A DNA stretch of 64,000 nucleotides. Source: Flavipsychrobacter sp. (GTDB lineage Bacteria; Bacteroidota; Bacteroidia; Chitinophagales; Chitinophagaceae). The translations under genes and the position numbers were made by a program. Every line of letters begins with the position of its first letter. Position 1 is the stretch's first letter. Under the pieces are notes generated by a model, which did no database searches, was not told where the DNA came from, and was given only the letters and a program-made list of their open reading frames with translations. Where the stretch lies: assembly GCA_016786665.1 (NCBI GenBank), contig JAEUVZ010000023.1, forward strand, positions 1 to 64,000. The letters run 5' to 3'. Shown here piece after piece: positions 33,742 through 41,766 of the stretch.

Positions 33742-34235
33742 AAATGTTTTAAGGGCTTTTCCCGCGTCTTGGTGTACTTTATCGATTTTATATCTAGTGC
33801 TCTCTTTGATTTCTCAAAGGCAGCAAGTTGGCTAGCCTTACCTTCTAATTCGACCTTTTTTGCCTCCAATTCCTTCTTTTCATCTATTTTTTCTTTACTT
33901 AAGAATATTATCGATTTCGTTTTTGCATCAAATAGGTTTAGGTTATCCGTTACAAAGTCGCTATTAAAGACTCTTATCTGTAAATTATGCTCCGGCTTAT
34001 CGGACGAAAATTTTATACCTGAGCTCAATTCCAGCGAAAATTTGGCCTGCGGAAACTCATCGTGCGGTTTTCCTGTTTCAAGATGTCGGAACAAGCGTCC
34101 CAGGGTTGTTTTTCCGCTTCCATTCCAGCCATAAATGATATTGTATTTATTAAATGGCAACAGACCTTTATCTGGGGAATAATTATCTAAAATTCCGAAG
34201 GAACTAACTTTTGATATCTTCTTTATCATTGTCAT
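33714..34235 (-). CDS. N-terminal fragment of the RloC-like ATPase
   Basis: 173 residues from ATG 34235 (a TTG at 34241 and an ATG at 34229 are alternatives). The Walker A motif GWNGSGKTT lies at 36-44, preceded by a typical FNKYNIIY strand. A charged coiled coil begins near 120 (KEKIDEKKELEAKKVELEG). The frame ends in an unrelated tail after the frameshift. On its own it lacks Walker B and the nuclease part and would not be functional. Confidence 0.65.
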   Translation of the reverse strand: MTMIKKISKVSSFGILDNYSPDKGLLPFNKYNIIYGWNGSGKTTLGRLFRHLETGKPHDEFPQAKFSLELSSGIKFSSDKPEHNLQIRVFNSDFVTDNLNLFDAKTKSIIFLSKEKIDEKKELEAKKVELEGKASQLAAFEKSKRALDIKSIKYTKTREKPLKHFCLEPCMPM

Positions 34236-34354
34236 CGCCAATTTAATATTTAAACCAATATGTTGCGACTAAATTAGAGTAGATAACATTTCCAATCAAC
34301 CGTCAAAAGACGGAATGAACTGTTTAGTTAGCAATATGGTCGAATAGCGTTCGA

Positions 34355-34393
34355 ATAAAAAAAGCCTTTCGAGGCTTGCGACCTGAAAGGCTT
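34355..34393 (-). terminator. Terminator of tRNA-Met
   Basis: On the minus strand AAGCCTTTC and GAAAGGCTT form a nine-base-pair stem, followed by TTTTTTATT. It lies just after the tRNA 3' end and separates it from the AT-rich island. Confidence 0.85.
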
Positions 34394-34403
34394 GTGGGAC
34401 TTG

Positions 34404-34477
34404 TAGCGAGGAGGAGATTTGAACTCCCGACCTCAGGGTTATGAATCCTGTGCTCTAACCAACTGAGCTACCTCGCC
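34404..34477 (-). tRNA. tRNA-Met (anticodon CAU)
   Basis: A 74-nt cloverleaf: acceptor GGCGAGG/CCTCGCT (first pair G-U), D-arm GCTC...GAGC, anticodon loop TTCATAA with CAU at 34441-34443, T-loop TTCAAAT, discriminator A. CCA is not encoded. CAU could also belong to a lysidine-modified tRNA-Ile2, but the overall sequence looks like elongator tRNA-Met. A strong terminator follows. The AT-rich RloC-like island lies on the side of the tRNA 3' end, as often seen for integrated elements, but no repeated attachment sequence was found. Confidence 0.93.
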
Positions 34478-34619
34478 AAATTTGGATGGCAAAGGTAGGC
34501 AAAAAGTTGAAAAATCAATGGCTCAGTATATATTTTAAATGAGGCAAGATAATAACGGTGAACCTAGACAGCAAAACCTACTGGATTATACATTAAACAT
34601 ATGGCAGACCCTCATCCCC

Positions 34620-36035
34620 CTACTCCAGTGCCCGTTCTATTAGCGTTATCAGTTCTTCGGTGTCGCTGGGGCGTGGTGTCACTTCCGTTACAAATTTTCC
34701 GTCTTTGTCTACCAGGAAGTAAGAGGGCACGCTTTTGATGCCGTATTCCATGGCCAGTCTCGATTTCCAGCCGCCGGGTTCAAAGGTGTGGATGCCTTCT
34801 ATCTTCTTTTTCTCTATGGCGTTTTTCCACGAGGCTTCGTCTTCGTCTATCGACACATACAGAAAGGCAACATCCCGGCCTTTGAAGTGTTCCTTAATTT
34901 TTTTGGCTGCGGGCAGTTCGGCCATGCAAGGGCCACACCAACTGGCCCAGAAATCTATATATACAACATTCCCTTTCAGATCCGATATTTTCATCTTCTT
35001 TCCTTCCAGTGTGGTAAAGGCTATATCTATAGCCGGCTGGCCCGCTCCCAGTTTCCGTTTAAGGTTTATCGCCTTTTCTATCACCGGCAGGTAGCTGCTG
35101 GAAGGGTACATTTCCCGGAATGACTTGTAACCAGAGTCTGACTTACCGACGGTGGCGTATTTCATTCCGCTGTACAGCCTGTAAGCGAAATAAAATTCGC
35201 GGCTTTTTTCCGGCAGAAACTGCCGGGCGAGTATTGCGGCGCTATCCGCATTTTTATACAGTACACTGCCGGCGCTATCCAGCCCTCCCGACCTATTGTC
35301 GAAAATACTCCCCACCACATTCCGATACGAAGGGATGGAGAGGAGGTCGTCATTAAAATCCATGGGAATACTTGCCGGTACTATATAGCTCTCTCGTGGC
35401 ACCTTAACTGATGGTGCCTGTCCGCCCTTCATCATCTCATGAAAAACCGGGTAGATCAGCCAGTTGTAGTACATACTATAGGTAAGCTTAGCTTTCCAGC
35501 TACGTATAAAGTCTTCGGGCAGTCCCTGCTGGTGCTGCTCCAGGTAGTCCATTTCCTCCTGCAGCTTTGCCTTACTTTCACTAATAAACGCTTGTGGTTC
35601 CTTAGCCATAAGCGGCTGCATATCACCGGAGAAATTCGGTGTCATACCCCTGTCCAGCACATGGCGTGCTACAAAGTTGGCTACTACCGCTCCCTTACCC
35701 GTGTAACGCATGGATTTATCAAAGTCAGCCGCATCTAAGGACATGGTTACGGCATCGCCATCGCGCAGCATCAGCTCCGAAGCCTGGTCGCCGTGCTGTA
35801 TGGTAATATCCATATATTTGGTAGTTACCGGGAAGCTAACTGAGAAATTCCCCGACTTGTCCAGCGCCACCGTGCGCTCTGTTTGATTGTACTCTAGTCT
35901 GCCATCATAGGCAGAAAAAGTGATTTCCCCGGAGAGTGGATGGGTGATCTTTCCTTTAATAGTAACATTGCCGGCATGGGTACTTGCTGCTGTTAGTAAA
36001 AGAATAGCTAATGAAAGGATCAGAGGACGGTTCAT
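34620..36035 (-). CDS. TlpA-like thiol-disulfide oxidoreductase with N-terminal DUF4369-type domain
   Basis: 471 residues from ATG 36035; the longer frame to 36185 lacks a sensible N-terminus. After a signal peptide (MNRPLILSLAILLLTAASTHA) comes a beta-rich region with the GNVTIKGKITHPLSGEITFSA pattern of DUF4369-like domains (about 22-120). A helical spacer follows, and the C-terminal thioredoxin fold (about 335-471) has W366CGPC370 and a cis-Pro in KSVPSYFLVDKDG. It works in the periplasm, probably reducing disulfides or assisting cytochrome c maturation as other TlpA/ResA proteins do. Monocistronic; divergent from a thioredoxin-like gene, leaving about 180 bp between them. Confidence 0.88.
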   Translation of the reverse strand: MNRPLILSLAILLLTAASTHAGNVTIKGKITHPLSGEITFSAYDGRLEYNQTERTVALDKSGNFSVSFPVTTKYMDITIQHGDQASELMLRDGDAVTMSLDAADFDKSMRYTGKGAVVANFVARHVLDRGMTPNFSGDMQPLMAKEPQAFISESKAKLQEEMDYLEQHQQGLPEDFIRSWKAKLTYSMYYNWLIYPVFHEMMKGGQAPSVKVPRESYIVPASIPMDFNDDLLSIPSYRNVVGSIFDNRSGGLDSAGSVLYKNADSAAILARQFLPEKSREFYFAYRLYSGMKYATVGKSDSGYKSFREMYPSSSYLPVIEKAINLKRKLGAGQPAIDIAFTTLEGKKMKISDLKGNVVYIDFWASWCGPCMAELPAAKKIKEHFKGRDVAFLYVSIDEDEASWKNAIEKKKIEGIHTFEPGGWKSRLAMEYGIKSVPSYFLVDKDGKFVTEVTPRPSDTEELITLIERALE

Positions 36036-36216
36036 ACTGGTTTGTAGTTTAAAAAACGAACGTACAAAAAACATACGCAGTTTCCCATTCTGCATCATTG
36101 AAGGGAGTGCATTTTTAACAGTTTGTACTCCAAACACAAGCTGGGCTATATACCCATAAAGATATGGTAAGCGACACTGTGGCAAAATCCCCGAAATTGC
36201 ACCACAAATAAAGCAT

Positions 36217-36774
36217 ATGACTTTCAGGGAGTATTTAGATTATTTTGAGTCGATTGTGAGTAAGGGAATAGAGGCGCAGGACGCCCCCTACAACGACCCG
36301 ATGTATTACGATTATACCAAGCTGAACTGGGCGAGGACGAACCGCTGGCTAAAGACGGGAGAACTGGGCCTGGAACTGATTGATGCCATAAAGGCCATCA
36401 GCGAGCCGCAGCACTGGATCATTATTACCGAGCCCTGGTGTGGCGACGCGGCGCACAATGTGCCCTTCCTGCATATGGCGGCAGAACTGAATGACCGCAT
36501 TACCGTTACCTACGAACTGCGCGACAGCGAGCCGCACCGGATTAATGAGTACCTAACGAACGGCGGCAAGTCGATACCGAAGCTGATTATTAAAGACAAG
36601 GAGGAAAACGACATAGCCACCTGGGGGCCACGCCCGGCTGATTGCCAGACAATCTACAGCGCCCTTACCGCTGAAAAGGCGGACTTTGAAAAAGTAAAAA
36701 CGGAACTGCAGATATGGTATAACCACAATAAAGGAGTGGACCTGCAGCGCGAGGTAGCAGCATTGCTCCAGTAA
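36217..36774 (+). CDS. Thioredoxin-fold protein with WCGD active site
   Basis: 185 residues without a signal peptide, so probably cytoplasmic. The redox site is PWCGDAAHNVPF with only one Cys (WCGD in place of WCGPC). A later SIPKLII supplies the cis-Pro. This fits the thioredoxin-like family with a CGD site found in Bacillota and Bacteroidota, whose role is uncertain. A monothiol mechanism or bacillithiol/glutathione-like exchange is possible. It is divergent from the tlpA-like gene and is closed by a very stable terminator. Confidence 0.8.
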   Translation: MTFREYLDYFESIVSKGIEAQDAPYNDPMYYDYTKLNWARTNRWLKTGELGLELIDAIKAISEPQHWIIITEPWCGDAAHNVPFLHMAAELNDRITVTYELRDSEPHRINEYLTNGGKSIPKLIIKDKEENDIATWGPRPADCQTIYSALTAEKADFEKVKTELQIWYNHNKGVDLQREVAALLQ

Positions 36775-36808
36775 CGCGATAAGCGGCTCCCGCACCGCCA
36801 TACAGTAC

Positions 36809-36842
36809 AGCAAGAGGCCGCACGGTGCGGCCTCTTGCTTTT
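36809..36842 (+). terminator. Strong terminator after the WCGD thioredoxin gene
   Basis: AGCAAGAGGCCGCAC and GTGCGGCCTCTTGCT form a fifteen-base-pair inverted repeat (a few inner bases serve as the loop), followed by TTTTA. It may work in both directions. Confidence 0.85.
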
Positions 36843-36888
36843 ACATAAAATATTACTTAACTTGTATTCCTCTTGAAATGAAATTTGT

Positions 36889-37224
36889 ATGTCGCAGGTA
36901 CGTGCTGATAGCTCGCTGACGCAGTTGATACTGGAGCAGCTAAAAAATGGGATAAGCAAAGACCATATTGCTGCCACCCTGAAGGACCAGGGACACGAGG
37001 ACTATTTTGTGAAGGAACTGATACGTGAGACGGTAAAGCTGCGCGATGCACAGGCGCGCTCGCAGGGGCTCACCCTGATAGTGATAGGAGCCGTTCTGTG
37101 CTTTTTCAGTTGTGTCATTACGCTGTTCTCATCGGCTGGTTCGCAAAGTTTCAGCTTTGTACTCTATGGCCTCACTACGGCCGGCATACTGCTGATATTC
37201 GCCGGATTTACCAAAGTCTTTTAG
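36889..37224 (+). CDS. Small inner-membrane protein of unknown function
   Basis: 111 residues. The N-terminal half is soluble and helical (LTQLILEQLKNGISKDHIAATLKDQGHEDYFV, shown as features only), resembling a short helical-bundle binding module. Two hydrophobic helices follow (about 60-80 and 86-108). No family is recognised. Its last 4 bp overlap the 3' end of the convergent thioesterase gene. The preceding strong terminator means it has its own promoter, which I could not identify. Confidence 0.65.
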   Translation: MSQVRADSSLTQLILEQLKNGISKDHIAATLKDQGHEDYFVKELIRETVKLRDAQARSQGLTLIVIGAVLCFFSCVITLFSSAGSQSFSFVLYGLTTAGILLIFAGFTKVF

Positions 37225-37658
37225 CCACCAGACAGGCAGCGCTTCAGCGCTTCGGTAAGCATATCTATTTTACGTTCCCGGTAGTTAAAGCAGAGCATCC
37301 CGGTTTTGGCATGGGCTATATCTTTTACTTCGTCTCCGCGTTGTGTACTGATGTGGTAGAGCAAATCGAACGAACGCTCGGTCAGCTCCTGCACATAAAT
37401 ATTAACTATTAGTTTATCACCGTAAAATGCCTCACCTTTGTAGGCGATGGCGACATCTGCCATTATGAGGCTGGTGCCCCCGGCGTTCAACTCGTCAAAT
37501 CCCCATTGGGCAAGGGTTTGCATGCGGCTCTCATGAATAATGGACAACAAGGAATCATTACCTAAATGATTTCCATAATTTATATCAGAAATTCTAACAG
37601 GAATTACCGCTTGAAATAAGGGTTTTTCAGTTGGAAATTTTATTTTTACACGACCCAT
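37221..37658 (-). CDS. Acyl-CoA thioesterase, hot-dog fold (4HBT/YbgC-like)
   Basis: 145 residues, the normal size for this family. The motif RISDINYGNHLGNDSLLSI carries the catalytic Asp followed by YGNH, as in 4-hydroxybenzoyl-CoA thioesterase-like proteins. GTSLIMADVAIAYKG matches the second strand. It hydrolyses acyl-CoA thioesters; the chain is unknown. The start is only 20 bp from the divergent FAH-family gene, so their promoters must overlap the other's coding sequence. Confidence 0.85.
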   Translation of the reverse strand: MGRVKIKFPTEKPLFQAVIPVRISDINYGNHLGNDSLLSIIHESRMQTLAQWGFDELNAGGTSLIMADVAIAYKGEAFYGDKLIVNIYVQELTERSFDLLYHISTQRGDEVKDIAHAKTGMLCFNYRERKIDMLTEALKRCLSGG

Positions 37659-37678
37659 TTTTAATCACCAGTTTTTCT

Positions 37679-38290
37679 ATGAAAATAATCTGTATCGGAC
37701 GAAATTACATCGAACACGCGAAAGAACTTAAAAATGAGGTTCCGTCCGAGCCGGTGATCTTTATGAAGCCTAAGAGCGCGTTGCTCCTCCCGGAGAAACC
37801 GGTGTACTACCCGGAGTTTACCGACGACCTGCATTATGAATGCGAACTGGTGGTGCGCATTAATAAAAACGGCAAATACATACAGGAGCGTTTTGCTCGA
37901 AAATACTACAACGAAGTGACCGTGGGGCTTGACTTTACCGCACGCGACCTGCAGCAGAAACTGAAAGATAAAGGGCTTCCCTGGGAGATAGCTAAAGCAT
38001 TTGACGCATCGGCGGCGGTAGGCAAATTTGTATCGCTGACACCGGAAAAGAATGTGCAGGAAATGAACTTTGAGCTGAAGCTGAATAACATGACCGTGCA
38101 AAACGGCAACACCGCCCAGATGATCTTCGGCGTTAACAAGATCATTGAGTACGCTTCTAAGTTCTTTACACTGAATATAGGCGACCTGATCTTTACCGGC
38201 ACTCCCGCCGGGGTGGGCCCGGTAACGGTGTACGACAAACTGGAAGGCTACCTGGAAGGTGAGAAACTGCTGGAAGTGGATATACGCTGA
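37679..38290 (+). CDS. Fumarylacetoacetate hydrolase-family protein
   Basis: 203 residues from ATG 37679, with MKIICIGRNYIEHAKEL as the classical start. The metal-binding HYECELVVRI (Glu-x-Glu) and the catalytic region YNEVTVGLDFTARDLQ are present; IFTGTPAGVGPV lies near the C-terminus. Short FAH-family enzymes include oxaloacetate decarboxylases, acylpyruvases and isomerases, so the reaction is not certain. It is not the 420-residue fumarylacetoacetase of tyrosine degradation. The upstream frame to 37631 overlaps the divergent thioesterase and is unlikely. Confidence 0.88.
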   Translation: MKIICIGRNYIEHAKELKNEVPSEPVIFMKPKSALLLPEKPVYYPEFTDDLHYECELVVRINKNGKYIQERFARKYYNEVTVGLDFTARDLQQKLKDKGLPWEIAKAFDASAAVGKFVSLTPEKNVQEMNFELKLNNMTVQNGNTAQMIFGVNKIIEYASKFFTLNIGDLIFTGTPAGVGPVTVYDKLEGYLEGEKLLEVDIR

Positions 38291-38388
38291 TATCTTTCTT
38301 GTTATAGATATGTTATTACACCCGCCCGGCGGCAACAGCCTTTAGGCTTTATTTCTATCTTAGCGGGCAATAACAACCAAACAAAACA

Positions 38389-38856
38389 ATGAAACGTCTT
38401 CTTGCCGCAATCGCCCTGCTCTTATCGTTCCACGCGCAGGCGCAGAACAACCTGCTGGGCTGCATAGACCGCGACATGCGGGTACAGTCGGAAGAACTGA
38501 AACAATCCTTTATCAGCAAAGGGCTTTCCGTATTTAAAGATGCGATGCTGAATATGGAGCCGGAAACCCCTGTACCGGTAATAATGCCGATGGTAAAAGG
38601 CAAGGTATATCAGCTGATATTTATAGCCAACAAAAACGCATCTAGGGTATCGCTCCAGATAATGGATGGCAATCATAAGAGCATTATTAATAAAGAGAAC
38701 AAAAAAGGGAACGGTAACTACATTACCTATTCCTTTATACCCGATAAAACCGACGACTACATAATTGTAGTGCAGCAACGCTTCCGCGGACGCTCTTCCT
38801 GCGGCAGCCTCACCCTGCTGGAAGACGCACCGAAAGACAAGCCGGCGGGCAAGTAG
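38389..38856 (+). CDS. Secreted protein of unknown function
   Basis: 155 residues with a signal peptide ([19 protein letters not shown]). The mature part has two Cys (in LLGCIDRDM and SSCGSLTL) that could form a disulfide, and beta-strand patterns ([40 protein letters not shown]). It resembles a small jelly-roll or lectin-like domain, but I recognise no family. It lies on the same strand 34 bp before ung and may be co-transcribed. Confidence 0.65.
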   Translation: MKRLLAAIALLLSFHAQAQNNLLGCIDRDMRVQSEELKQSFISKGLSVFKDAMLNMEPETPVPVIMPMVKGKVYQLIFIANKNASRVSLQIMDGNHKSIINKENKKGNGNYITYSFIPDKTDDYIIVVQQRFRGRSSCGSLTLLEDAPKDKPAGK

Positions 38857-38890
38857 CCGTTTCCCGGCAGGGAAATCGTATTTTAGCGGC

Positions 38891-39562
38891 ATGGATGTAC
38901 AGATAGAACAAAGCTGGAAAGAACCACTCCGGGGTGAATTCAACAAAGAGTATTTCCAAAGCATTGTGCACTTCCTGAAAGTAGAAAAGCAAGCCGGCAA
39001 GGTTATCTATCCGCCAGGGCCGCTTATCTTCAATGCCTTTAATACTACTCCCTTTACCAATGTGAAAGTGGTGATCATAGGCCAGGACCCTTACCATGGC
39101 GAAGGTCAGGCTATGGGGCTGAGCTTTAGCGTACCCACCGGCGTAAAACCACCGCCATCGCTGGTAAACATCTACAAAGAACTGCGCGACGACCTTGGGA
39201 TAGAGATACCCAAACACGGCAACCTGGAAAAATGGGCGCGACAGGGCGTGCTGCTCCTCAACGCCGCGCTAACGGTGGAGGCCAACACCGCCAACGCTCA
39301 CGCCGGCATAGGCTGGCATACCTTTACCGATGCTGTAATAAAAATCATATCCGATAAGCTGGAGGGAATTGTATTTATTTTGTGGGGTAACTTTGCCCGG
39401 AACAAAAAAGAACTGATAGACAGCAGCAGGCATTTTGTACTGGAGTCTGCACACCCCTCTCCTTTTTCGGTAACGAAATTCCTAGGATGCCGCCACTTCA
39501 GCAAAACGAACGCACTGCTGCAACAACAGGGCAAAACACCAATAGACTGGTCGCTCGATTAG
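38891..39562 (+). CDS. ung: Uracil-DNA glycosylase (family 1)
   Basis: 223 residues, the standard length. [18 protein letters not shown] holds the catalytic Asp66 and the water-activating segment; ESAHPSPFS near residue 190 is the DNA-intercalation loop with its catalytic His. It removes uracil from DNA as the first step of base-excision repair in the cytoplasm. It starts 34 bp after a secreted-protein gene and is followed at 3 bp by plsC. The run ung, plsC and DUF2520 is a tight operon by spacing. Confidence 0.96.
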   Translation: MDVQIEQSWKEPLRGEFNKEYFQSIVHFLKVEKQAGKVIYPPGPLIFNAFNTTPFTNVKVVIIGQDPYHGEGQAMGLSFSVPTGVKPPPSLVNIYKELRDDLGIEIPKHGNLEKWARQGVLLLNAALTVEANTANAHAGIGWHTFTDAVIKIISDKLEGIVFILWGNFARNKKELIDSSRHFVLESAHPSPFSVTKFLGCRHFSKTNALLQQQGKTPIDWSLD

Positions 39563-39565
39563 CAT

Positions 39566-40315
39566 ATGAAGTATCTTAAAAACTTTTTAGGCCACCTCTA
39601 CTTTTTCGTTGGCATGTTGTTCTTCGTGGCAACCATGCTGGTGGTGTTTATTCCCATCTGGCTCATATCGCTGCTGCCGGAGCCTGCCTGCTCCCGGGCG
39701 CTGCATGTGGTATTCAAAGGGTGGATGAGTTTCTTTATGCCCCTTGTTGGCTGTCCTATCATCCGCAAAGGCAAACAGCATTTTAAGAAAGGGGAAAACT
39801 ACGTAGTGGTCATCAACCACAATTCACTGGTGGATATACCCGTTTCATCGCCGTGGATACCGGGCCCTAACAAGACCCTGGCCAAAGTGGAAATGGCCCG
39901 CATTCCTGTTTTCGGGGTCATCTATAAGGCGGGCTCGGTACTGGTGAACCGTAAAAAAGAAAGCAGCCGGCGGGAGAGCTTTACCAAGATGCAGCAAATG
40001 CTGGAAATGGGCTTGCACCTTTGCCTCTACCCTGAGGGAACCCGGAACAAAACATCGGAGCCCCTGCAGCCCTTCTTCGACGGGGCGTTCAAAACGGCTA
40101 TACTGGCGCAAAAGCCCATAATGCCGGGGGTTATCTTCAACACGGGCAAAATACTACCGCACTATAAGAAATTCTGGGCGCGCCCCTGCCCTATCTATTT
40201 TCATTTCCTGGAACCCATCAGCACTACCGGCCTTACCCTGAACGACACACAGGTATTGAAAGAAAGGGTACACAATGTGATGAAAAATTATTATGTTGGC
40301 AGGCTCAACTCCTAA
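39566..40315 (+). CDS. plsC: 1-acyl-sn-glycerol-3-phosphate acyltransferase
   Basis: 249 residues. An N-terminal hydrophobic region (about 5-35) anchors it in the inner membrane. The HX4D motif NHNSLVDIP is the catalytic site, YPEGTRNKTSEPLQPFFDGAF the glycerol-phosphate binding block, and PIMPGVIFNTG the fourth block. It transfers an acyl group to lysophosphatidic acid in phospholipid synthesis. It lies 3 bp after ung and 3 bp before the DUF2520 gene. Confidence 0.92.
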   Translation: MKYLKNFLGHLYFFVGMLFFVATMLVVFIPIWLISLLPEPACSRALHVVFKGWMSFFMPLVGCPIIRKGKQHFKKGENYVVVINHNSLVDIPVSSPWIPGPNKTLAKVEMARIPVFGVIYKAGSVLVNRKKESSRRESFTKMQQMLEMGLHLCLYPEGTRNKTSEPLQPFFDGAFKTAILAQKPIMPGVIFNTGKILPHYKKFWARPCPIYFHFLEPISTTGLTLNDTQVLKERVHNVMKNYYVGRLNS

Positions 40316-40318
40316 GCT

Positions 40319-41092
40319 ATGACCTACAGTATCATTGGCACCGGCAACATGGCCTGGTTCCTGGTAAAAAGACTGAAAACAGCGGGACACCAATGCGATG
40401 GCATATGGGGGCGCAACCCTGCTACCATGAAAGCGCTGGCCGCCGAAATGAACGTAAACGCCTACAAAAGCATTGGCAAGATAGCCGATGGAGAAGTAGA
40501 CATTTGCTTTGTGGCCGTACCCGACCATGAAATAAAAAGTGTGGTGAGCGCTCTCTCGTTTGAAAAAACCGTACTGGCTCATACAGCCGGCTCCATGGAC
40601 CTGGAAGTGCTGAGCGAACACGCCAAAGACTGCGCGGTACTGTGGCCGGTGTACTCCATCACCCGGAACAACATACCCGACCACCGCGACATACCTACGG
40701 CCTGGGAAGCGGGCAGCGCCAAAGCACAGCGCTTTGTGAGCACGATAGGCCACAGCATTACCGACAACCTCTTTGAAGCCAACCTGGAAAAGCGCCAGTG
40801 GCTGCACCTGTCGGCAGTAGTGGGCAATAATTTTATCAATCACCTGGTGGCTATCTGCGACCAGATATGCGCGGAACGCGACCTGCCCGCCGAGGCGCTG
40901 CAGCCCATCATCCACCAGACTTTTGAGCGGCTGAAGAACTCCGCCCGGGCTCGCGACCTGCAAACCGGGCCCGCCCGCCGGGGAGATGCCGAGGTGCTGG
41001 AGCGCCAGGAGGCCCTGCTGGAAGCCCATCCCGAGTGGCAGGATGTTTACCGCGCGCTCAGTAGGTCTATAGAAAAGATGTATGACGTATAA
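40319..41092 (+). CDS. Rossmann-like / DUF2520 dehydrogenase-like protein
   Basis: 257 residues. The N-terminal Rossmann domain starts SIIGTGNMAWFLVKRLK (GxGxxA nucleotide-binding motif) and continues to VAVPDHEIKSVV and LAHTAGSMDLEVL. The C-terminal helical domain (about 155-257) is DUF2520, with HLSAVVGNNFINHLVA. The fold is like that of pyrroline-5-carboxylate reductase or F420-dependent NADP oxidoreductase, but the reaction is unknown. It follows plsC by 3 bp. In Bacteroidota this gene often stands by kdsC, and here kdsC is 670 bp further on, separated by ferredoxin and iscX. Confidence 0.85.
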   Translation: MTYSIIGTGNMAWFLVKRLKTAGHQCDGIWGRNPATMKALAAEMNVNAYKSIGKIADGEVDICFVAVPDHEIKSVVSALSFEKTVLAHTAGSMDLEVLSEHAKDCAVLWPVYSITRNNIPDHRDIPTAWEAGSAKAQRFVSTIGHSITDNLFEANLEKRQWLHLSAVVGNNFINHLVAICDQICAERDLPAEALQPIIHQTFERLKNSARARDLQTGPARRGDAEVLERQEALLEAHPEWQDVYRALSRSIEKMYDV

Positions 41093-41116
41093 TGGGGCAA
41101 AAACCCTGCAATGACG

Positions 41117-41124
41117 TACCTTTG
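41117..41124 (+). promoter_or_regulatory. -7 box before the ferredoxin gene
   Basis: TACCTTTG fits TAnnTTTG and lies 21 bp before the ferredoxin ATG; no clear -33 box is seen. It suggests that ferredoxin, iscX and kdsC have their own transcript. Confidence 0.45.
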
Positions 41125-41145
41125 CGCCTGTAAATTTCAGCTTAC

Positions 41146-41481
41146 ATGTATAATATCAAGTTCAAGTTCGAGCAAAAAGGGCTCGAGCCTGTCACCATAG
41201 AGAATGTATTACCCGGCGACAGCCTCCTGGAAATAGCCATGGAGAACAACATAGAACTCCACCACAACTGCGGAATGGTTTGCGCGTGCAGCACCTGCCA
41301 TATATACCTGGAAAAGGGAGAACAATTTGTACCGGAGATATCGGACAAGGAAGAAGATTTTATCGACCGCGCCCGCAATCCTAAACTGCACTCCCGCCTG
41401 GGCTGCCAGTGTATACTGCAGGAAGGCAGCGGAGAAATAGAACTCACCGTTCCCGACCAGTCGCTGATACACGGGGAGTAA
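41146..41481 (+). CDS. fdx: 2Fe-2S ferredoxin, adrenodoxin/Fdx type
   Basis: 111 residues, the size of ISC-type ferredoxin. The cluster ligands are Cys42, Cys48, Cys51 (CGMVCACSTC) and Cys87 (LGCQC), giving the adrenodoxin spacing CX5CX2CX35C. It donates electrons, in this family usually to iron-sulphur cluster assembly on IscU. The gene 41 bp downstream is iscX, which supports the assembly role although no other isc or suf genes are near. Confidence 0.93.
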   Translation: MYNIKFKFEQKGLEPVTIENVLPGDSLLEIAMENNIELHHNCGMVCACSTCHIYLEKGEQFVPEISDKEEDFIDRARNPKLHSRLGCQCILQEGSGEIELTVPDQSLIHGE

Positions 41482-41522
41482 TGACTTATCACTTACTACT
41501 TAAAGACTAAAGACCAACGAAC

Positions 41523-41762
41523 ATGAGCCATTACGAGCCTCCTATAAAATGGAATGATTACGAAGATATAGCTATGAAGCTATACGAACGCTTTGGCGAT
41601 GAATATGGCGAAAGCCAGATATACCGCGTACGTTTTACGCAGTTGCTGGAGTGGGTGCTGGAGATACCCAACTTTGAAGGCACCCGCGAGCAATGCAACG
41701 AAGGCCACCTGGAAATGATACAGAGCAGCTGGGTGTACGAATGGCGTGATAACCAAAACTAA
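41523..41762 (+). CDS. iscX: Fe-S cluster assembly protein IscX
   Basis: 79 residues, slightly longer than E. coli IscX (66). The core IKWNDYEDIAMKLYERFGDE and YRVRFTQLLEWVLEI correspond to the acidic helical fold of IscX, which binds IscS and iron and tunes the rate of cluster assembly. It lies directly after ferredoxin, as in the enterobacterial isc operon, and 4 bp before kdsC. Confidence 0.88.
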   Translation: MSHYEPPIKWNDYEDIAMKLYERFGDEYGESQIYRVRFTQLLEWVLEIPNFEGTREQCNEGHLEMIQSSWVYEWRDNQN

Positions 41763-41766
41763 AGGT

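Larger units (their letters stand above)
31954..34235 (-). pseudogene. Frameshifted RloC/PrrC-like AAA ATPase with zinc-hook and putative nuclease tail
   Basis: Two overlapping open frames together encode one AAA_13-type protein of about 760 residues: Walker A GWNGSGKTT near the start, long coiled coils broken by a CDFCG zinc-hook-like pair, the signature NLSEGEKT, a Walker B and LTHN switch, and a C-terminal R-x3-E...NKYSH region. This order is that of RloC, an anticodon nuclease that cuts tRNA when phage attack is sensed. The frame changes at a run of four A (minus strand, 33757-33760). One extra A would restore a continuous protein reading ...TRE-KALKTFLLGTVY. It may be inactivated, or the base may be a sequencing error. 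The DNA is strongly AT-rich, indicating transfer. Confidence 0.7.

Noticed and set aside
33750-33765. Programmed -1 frameshift signal GGGAAAA
   Set aside because: The heptamer is not in the phase required by the upstream frame and no stimulatory structure is evident; mutation or sequencing error is simpler.
31510-34477. Attachment-site repeats bounding the AT-rich island
   Set aside because: No copy of the tRNA 3' end was found on the far side; only an 8-base ATTCCGTC occurs in opposite orientation near both ends, which is within chance. No integrase is present.
37679-38290. FAH-family gene as the missing fumarylacetoacetase of the Hpd/HmgA pathway
   Set aside because: It is half the length of fumarylacetoacetase, belongs to the short branch and lies 17 kb from hmgA.
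40154-41029. 291-codon minus-strand open frame opposite DUF2520/plsC
   Set aside because: Antisense shadow across two conserved genes.
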